DNA from: Lingula anatina
Taxonomy: Eukaryota > Brachiopoda > Lingulata > Lingulida > Lingulidae
Assembly (NCBI RefSeq): GCF_001039355.2
Contig: NW_019775673.1
Span: 62,001-126,000, forward strand
DNA length: 64,000 nucleotides
Reading direction: 5' to 3'
In this document: piece after piece, positions 57,362 through 64,000 of the stretch
Numbering within the stretch: position 1 is the first letter of the stretch
How the letters are laid out: each line of letters begins with the position of its first letter
The notes under the pieces: generated by a model
Told to the model about the DNA's origin: nothing
Database searches by the model: none
Seen by the model: only the letters and a program-made list of their open reading frames with translations
Program-made: the position numbers and the translations under genes

Positions 57362-60300
57362 CTGCAAAGATACAAAAAGTGGAAGCTGTTTGAGGAGCTG
57401 TTGAATTCTTTTAACAACAAGGCATTTCTAAATCTCTCATGCACATGTTAATTATATCCATCTGATATTAAAATCACTCATCCATTTTTCAACACTCGTG
57501 ACTGACTTCAGACCTAGCTTCTTACATACTCCAGGATAATGTCGTGCCATTGAAAAAAGGTGCCAGGAAGTTTGTTAACATAATTTTCAGGACAAATGCA
57601 TTCAATGAGATATTTTTAACAATTTGAATCAATGGGAAAAACATTATCTGTAGAAATCAAACAAGGCAAAAACATGACTTCAACTTCAAAAGAGCCATGT
57701 TTCGAAGTGTCCCTCTGTCAATTTTGTTTTACTTCCTGTGGAACGCTTTGCTTAAAGAGAGATAACCAGAATATAAACAATATTCTATTAGGTGATTAAC
57801 TCACTGATCTGTCTGCAGCTGTGCAGCAACAACAAAAAAGTTAGTGAGAGACGGGGAGAGATGTTAAATTACACATGCAACAAAACTGATTAAATCTAAA
57901 ATTCTGACCAAATTTGCCAGGAGTTAACTTATTTTGGGGCAATTTTTACAGCTGCATCAAACAATTCTGCATGAGATATTCAGCTCAGCAACAATAATAG
58001 CTGGTCCTGTCTAGGGAAGAACCGATTTGCTATGTGTAACTGCTCTTTAAGAGAGATCTAGATATTTCCACCAAGTACTATTTTTGCTGAGCAGTGAGAG
58101 ACTACATTCAGCGGTCCAGTCAAATCAAATGCTTTTAAATATTTAACTCCAGGAAGGAGGCTTCCATTTGACTAATCAAGTAGGCAAGCTTCAAAGGTCT
58201 TCTCCCTGTTCTGCATGCTAGCCTTAATTTCTGTGTCTGGTGCAGAGCAATGATAAAATTATAAAAGGTGAGGAAACACTGGTAAATTTGTTCATTGCAA
58301 AGTTGATGGAGCAATTATGATTTCTCATTAGCAGATTCACTGTACCTTACAGGCAATTTCAATTGATAACCACAAGGCTAAAATAATATTAGATGATAAC
58401 ACCCTGTGACTCCTTTGCTAACTAAAGATAAAATACCTGACATACTAATAATCAAGAATCTATTACCAAACATATTTAATCAAATTAAATGAAATCAGCA
58501 CATAGGAAGCCTCCAAAAGCCAAATCATACCTAGATAAAAAAGTTCATATATGATACCGATGAGTTCCTGAATGTATGAACATTCCAAGAAGTGCCGTGG
58601 CATTTCTTATTTGTAAATTTGCACAAGAGCAATGTTTGGAAACAATTTCAAACAATTTTCTTCTCCTTCAATGATTGGCAGAGCAGTTAAAAAAAAAAAC
58701 AAAAAAACCAAGAGCGACAATTTACCTCCAAAACTTCATTCACTTTAATGATCAGGGTGACAGTACCAGCAACACCTCACATGGCAGTAAGATACATAAA
58801 AAATTGAACAGCCAATCATCCTCTCATTTATAAATTATATTTAACTTTTGTTCACCAACCCTTCAGATGACAATTAACTAAGGATTGAAATCTCTGGCAA
58901 ACATGAATATTATATCAAATTTTGAAAGAAACCACATCTCTGGAAAGAGCAAACAATCTATTCAAGAACTAAGGTACCAAAACCTAACAGAGTATAAATT
59001 AACTATAGAGAACTGATTTCAGTTGACAAGCCAATGAATTCTGGATATCAAAACAAACTTGAAATCAAAAAGCTTCACCAACAGACATTCTTATCAAATC
59101 TCTGTGACCAAAAATCCACATTAAATACTATAGAATATGCCCAAATGTCCTACCATACAAAGAGACTGAAAAGTTGGATCAATCAACATCACCACTGGCC
59201 TGAAGGAAATAGCTGACCACTAATGTGGCTATAAAATCTCATCTGCTCTTCCTCAATCTGCTTTGCAGTCTTGCTACTACACTCCTATCGCTGATATTTC
59301 TCCCCTGCTATTCAGAGAGGTTATGCAGAGGCCCCAATTTGCTTGCCGTGTATTTGCATACTATAGGGACAGAAGTGCGTGTACATATACTGAGCAATTA
59401 GTGAGGGTCAGGCAAGGAGAGCCACTCAGGAGGGGAGAGGTGGAGAGAGAGAAAGAAAAGGAATGTGCCAACACAGGTGGCAACAAGAGAACTGATGAGT
59501 GAGAAGGGAGAGACATGGCATTCCTCTCTGGTTTCAATTAAAATCGAAGAATCTTTTGATTTTACTCTTATTCCCACTGAAATTCACCCCTGTTCTCATG
59601 CACTATAATTTGAGTTCTGATTTAAATTTTTTCAAGAGGGTCTGAATATCTGAACATCATCATCCACTCCACAGTTTGTTTGCAAACTGCCACTGACAAA
59701 AATAATCTCAAGCATATTCCTGACAAAAGAAGATGGATGGGTCTGATAATGGTTGTTGCCTCTCTAAACATCAGCTTTGCTAAACCAATGTTGCCTCCAA
59801 ATAATTAGTTTTGAGAAGGGTGAAACTATTTTATCATTTATAGTCAGTGTCCATGTAGAATGCAAATTATGCTTCTAGATATCTGAAATAACTAGTCTTT
59901 GAAAATGAATCCCCATTTACAGTAAATAACTTTTTTGTATGGGCGTACCCAATTTGCATAGGCATTTCTTATATCTAATTCCCCTAATATTTCTCTCCCA
60001 TACTGTTAAAAAACATTTTACATTTGCTATTTATTTTCCATATAAAATCCAGTGGGGTACATGAAGCAAAACCCAACAGTTAAGTCTGTTTCTACTTCCA
60101 AATGGAACAGCCAAAAATTAATCAGACAACTATGACCCCTAGGGGGCTTTAACCCAGACAAGCCCGATCCAATCTAATCATAATATAAACATCATTTTTG
60201 CCTGCTTAACACTGGAAACATAATTAAACCTAGGTTAACCCTAGGGCTACTTTTTTCTAAAACATGACCAGGAAAAAATCAAGATTAAGCCAAGGGGGTG

Positions 60301-63300
60301 TCTAAATAAACATTGAAATGTCATTATAGGGAGAAGAGTAAACTGGGGCAGAAGAAATTCTCTTCAAGTAGGATATTTTCAGTTCTTCATTTTAAGCATG
60401 CTATGGTGTGAAGAAGTCACGCCCTGGACAGATCAAACATGCATGTTTTGATGAGCAAAAACAAGTTTTCACCAAATATACATCACCGTTTGTATTTTAA
60501 AAATCTTTTTGAAGTCTCCCAGCATGGGCAGGAAAATAATTTGTGAAACAGCTTCTCATCGCTTGATCTTTTATACAGAATGATTAAGAGTGATTTATAT
60601 GAAAGGGGTGGTACCCCTGGAGTTTGGACCAATTAACAAGTGACCTCGCTTTTGAACATTCAAAAATTTGCTGGCCCACACAAGTTTTCTTTTTTTTCTT
60701 AAAAAATAGCTCTGGAGAACACCACAAATATCCAGATTCCCAGGAAATACTACCACGAGTGTACCCTGGAACTGGATAGCTAACACTCCACCTCCTCTCA
60801 TCTCTGCCTGGCTGGGTGTTCTCTATTAAGAAGCATTTTTTACAAGCTACTTCATTTATGGTCCGATTTGCTTTTCATTTTCTTTTTCTTCCCTTAATCA
60901 AAAGTGACAAGTTCGATGTTTTTCAGCCTTCTTTAAAGTGTCAAGGGACTAGAATAAATGCAGCATATTATGGTTTATATTTCGATGGTCCAGTGAGCAA
61001 TTCCAATTGAATTTTTTTTTTAAACTCTGAAAGTTTGTTTTTCTGAATTTTACTGAATTTATTAAGCTCTAGCTAGCAAAAACATGTGCTGAGTTAAATT
61101 GTTTCAAGTAAAAAAAAAATTAAAATTAATTAGGCCTTTGGCATAAATGAACTTGAGCCTCTTTATATCAATAAGTGAACTTCTGTTTTGTAAATTAAAG
61201 TCCCTTTTTTGAAAATAATTAATGACAACCAAGTTTTGTTTTTAAAAATCTTTTCCCAAAATGATGGATTTCCCTCTGATTGTTTTCTACAGCAAGAATT
61301 TAGTCACCTACTTTTGCATCTATCTGTCTGCCACATTCACCACCATTCCCCTCTCTCACACTTTTCAATCTAAACAAAAACTTCAATCAAACCGACCTGT
61401 GCATTAAATTCACTTTAAACTCCCATCTGTAGGATCTCCCAAAAAGTGACAGATGCTGCTAATAAATTCTGATAAAAGCCTCTGATAGCACTTACAACAC
61501 ATCTCTTCCCCTCATAGTACATTTTCTACAAGATTGATGGCAATACACAAAGTGGCTAATAACCCCGCTCAGGGCATTATACCCTACAACATATGTTATG
61601 CCAGTTTTAAAGTAGTTTTAAATCCCTAACCAGTCTTTGTAATAATACTTGCATAAATAATACACCTTTTCTATATATACAACATCGGGTAAGACACATC
61701 CCTTTTATCCTGGGGGGAACACACTTAAATAAGTTAATGTCTTTTAAGAGTAACCTCGCCAAAAGATATAAATGTCAACGTATAATTTTTAATAACATTT
61801 AATGGAATAATGGACGATAAGAAACATATTGAATATTTAGGCTTTAAAAAAATTTTAACATAGGCAAATTTGATGAGAAGACAGCTTGCAAAATGAAGAA
61901 ACTAAAATAGAGCTAACCAAATCAAACAAAATCATGTTATATACATTTTAAATAAAGCTTTAACAACTGTCACAATTTTTCAGGGTGTTTGATTTTAATA
62001 GATACACACAGTTTTAACCAATGGTGATTATTTCAGTTGATCACATTCCATAATATTTACCAGCAAGCCAGTGCTTAGTTTTATTCCTATTCTAATTGAA
62101 TTCAGACTTATAGGTGCTCCATGCAAAATTGTCATCAGAACCCAATTACCCATGCAGCATCCCCACCAAGTCAATGTGACACATGGCTGGGTGACAAATA
62201 CTTCCTTTTCTGATATAATTCTGCATCATGATCGTTGTCACCATTTGTTTCAATTAACCGTCTTTCTATCCTCAAGATGAAAATGTCATGATAAAGACAT
62301 GATGGATCTTTCTGCCATTAGAAAGAGGCAGCCATTGAGACATGCATGCTGTAAGAGCTATTGGTCCATTAGAGCTTCTTGTTGTTTGATTAATAAGCCT
62401 GTGATATTTGCTAAAGAAATTACCCCTTCTATCATAATAGTGACCAAAGGGCCATAAATGTTTACCTTCAGGCAGGTGTCTAAATCCGGAAAAGAGTGGC
62501 AGTCAAGCCAGCAAGGTTGCAGTTGCATTTAAATATTATTGTTATACTTAAAAAAAAATAGACAGGGTTGTTTCTTAATGAAGACTGTCAATGTCAATCA
62601 AAAATCATGAGGTGTGAAAATGTTATTTATCACCAATGGTCAGTATGCTTTTTCCCTTTCCTATAATTACACTTGAAAAAAGGTTGTCGGAAACAGTCAC
62701 ATTTTATTTTTTATTTATTTTTTTGCAACAATTTTGGACTGCAACCTATTTAATAATAAAAAGTGTCTTCATTGGTGACTACTTAGTGTTTTTATTGGTT
62801 ATTGTAATGCAAAGATAATGATGGAAACCATCTTAAATTCTTAATAAACACCATGACCAAAGAGAAATAAAATTGACAAATAAACCATTAGTCTTATCCT
62901 GAGGCTATTCCTTCTTTCTGTGGTTCTGAGTAAATTATGCAGAATTTACATATGGTTATATAAAAGGTAAAAATCAATAGTTGGGAATGGACATTGTTTG
63001 ACCGATCTCATTCTGGTGGACCTGAACATTACTCATGACATATTAAGGTTAGATCAAAAAAATTTTTTTTCTGTATCATGAATCCAAATTATGTAATTTT
63101 TTTTAAACAACTTTTAAATGGTTACCCTTTCCAAAAAAGATTAAATAAAGTTAAATGAAACAATAATACTTTTTGAAAAATTGTTTATGTTAAAATTTAG
63201 ATTCTAATCAAATGATTTTATCCTTCAGATGGCTGAAAAGAAATTCTGTAATACAGTAAGATAAGGTGACAAGTTGTAACACCTTAACACACTGAAGTCC

Positions 63301-63506
63301 TATCAAATTTTGAAGTTTTATAAAACAGTACACTCTACCTGAAGAAAAATGCCTATGTCCCTTCTAGTGAAATTTGACCAGACGTAAAAGAAACCTGTTA
63401 ATACCCAATAATACACTGTTTATATGCGTGTGTCTTTGGCATTCAAGACCTATTGTGAAACTGCCCTCCATACAAAATTAATGTGTTCGGCCAAACATGT
63501 ATCCAG
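57362..63506. other. region upstream of the first Eya exon seen
   Basis: No further exon could be identified. It may still be intron, since the Eya ATG has not been found. A purine-rich tract lies at about 59,400-59,515. Complex, less AT-rich patches occur at about 59,250-59,520 and 62,270-62,520. Confidence 0.5.
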
Positions 63507-63780
63507 TCAAGGTCCCAGCAAGCGCCCCCGGGTAACCGGCTCCATCCTTCGCACTCTGATGCCTCCGAGGTCAAACGACACCCCAAAAGATCAAGTCCAC
63601 AATACAGGTAGTCCCTTTGCCATCCAGTTGCCGCTTCAATAGAATCTCGACCTTGTGACAAGGTGGAAAGCCCTTTGTGATTAATTACAGAAGACCCAGT
63701 TCATTACGAATGCAGCGCAAGCATCCAAGGCTCTGCCAACAATGGGATCACACATTACTGTTTTGATACCTTCATCCCAG
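63507..63780 (+). other. two exon-like segments, unknown product
   Basis: 63507-63607 (after ATCCAG, before GTAGTC) and 63691-63780 (after AATTACAG, before GTATTC) are bordered by splice-like sites, are clearly less AT-rich than their surroundings, and join in one frame as ..GPSKRPRVTGSILRTLMPPR.. then EDPVHYECSASIQGSANNG... No domain recognised. On the - strand 63443-63661 is also open but Trp/Cys-rich, which looks like an antisense artefact. They could be exons of a + strand gene continuing past the window, an old repeat, or chance. Confidence 0.25.
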
Positions 63781-64000
63781 GTATTCTGCAGTGCAACAAT
63801 ACTACTCTTCAAGCTTGTGAACACAATAATTATATGCCTATGAGGCACATTTAATGAAAAATGTAACTTTACATGGTCAACAGAAAGGGCAAGGATGAGA
63901 GTACGTAATTCAGGTAGGAGGCCAGTGTGAAATCCTTACATCATTTTCATTATGCGATTACACTGTAAGTCACTCCCTTACAAGAAAGATGCAATGCAGT

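Overview
This is nuclear DNA from an animal. It is AT-rich, has split genes with GT/AG introns, long introns, microsatellites and foldback repeats, and carries an eyes absent (Eya) orthologue. The lectin genes look like those of a marine invertebrate. A lophotrochozoan (mollusc, annelid or brachiopod type) is my guess, but the sequence does not settle the phylum.

Bases 1 to about 18,300 hold a head-to-tail cluster of lectin receptor genes on the + strand. The end of one copy (called A') lies at 1-238. A complete second copy, gene A, has 8 exons at 2712-7989 and encodes 527 aa. A complete diverged third copy, gene B, has 8 exons at 9842-17389 and encodes 630 aa. A and B share one architecture: signal peptide, SUEL/rhamnose-binding-type lectin domain, Sushi/CCP domain, C-type-lectin-like domain split over two exons, short stalk, one transmembrane helix, and a long tyrosine-rich tail. 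All exon junctions in the ectodomain are phase 1. Each tail has an ITIM-like tyrosine motif plus other SH2-type motifs, so these look like cell-surface pattern-recognition receptors that signal by tyrosine phosphorylation. The 3' ends of A' and A, including about 1 kb of 3' UTR, are clear duplicates. The A' tail has an in-frame stop just after the ITIM-like motif.

From about 18,540 to 57,361 on the - strand lies most of an Eya gene: 18 coding exons, 650 codons in perfect phase from the first exon found to the stop. The C-terminal Eya domain (HAD-type tyrosine phosphatase and Sine oculis/Six-binding domain) is intact, with its catalytic DLDET motif. The N-terminal half is the usual Tyr/Ser/Pro/Thr-rich transactivation region, spread over small exons separated by large introns. 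The start codon was not found and probably lies beyond the last exon seen. Eya is convergent with the lectin cluster.

The rest is intron and intergenic DNA. It includes a 546-bp palindromic element with TAA target duplications in the last Eya intron (PIF/Harbinger-like MITE), a large GAATAAGTAACC-rich foldback element with an assembly gap at its centre inside gene A, an older degenerate foldback beside it, several microsatellites, a 65-bp tandem duplication, and two weakly supported exon-like segments on the + strand near the right edge.
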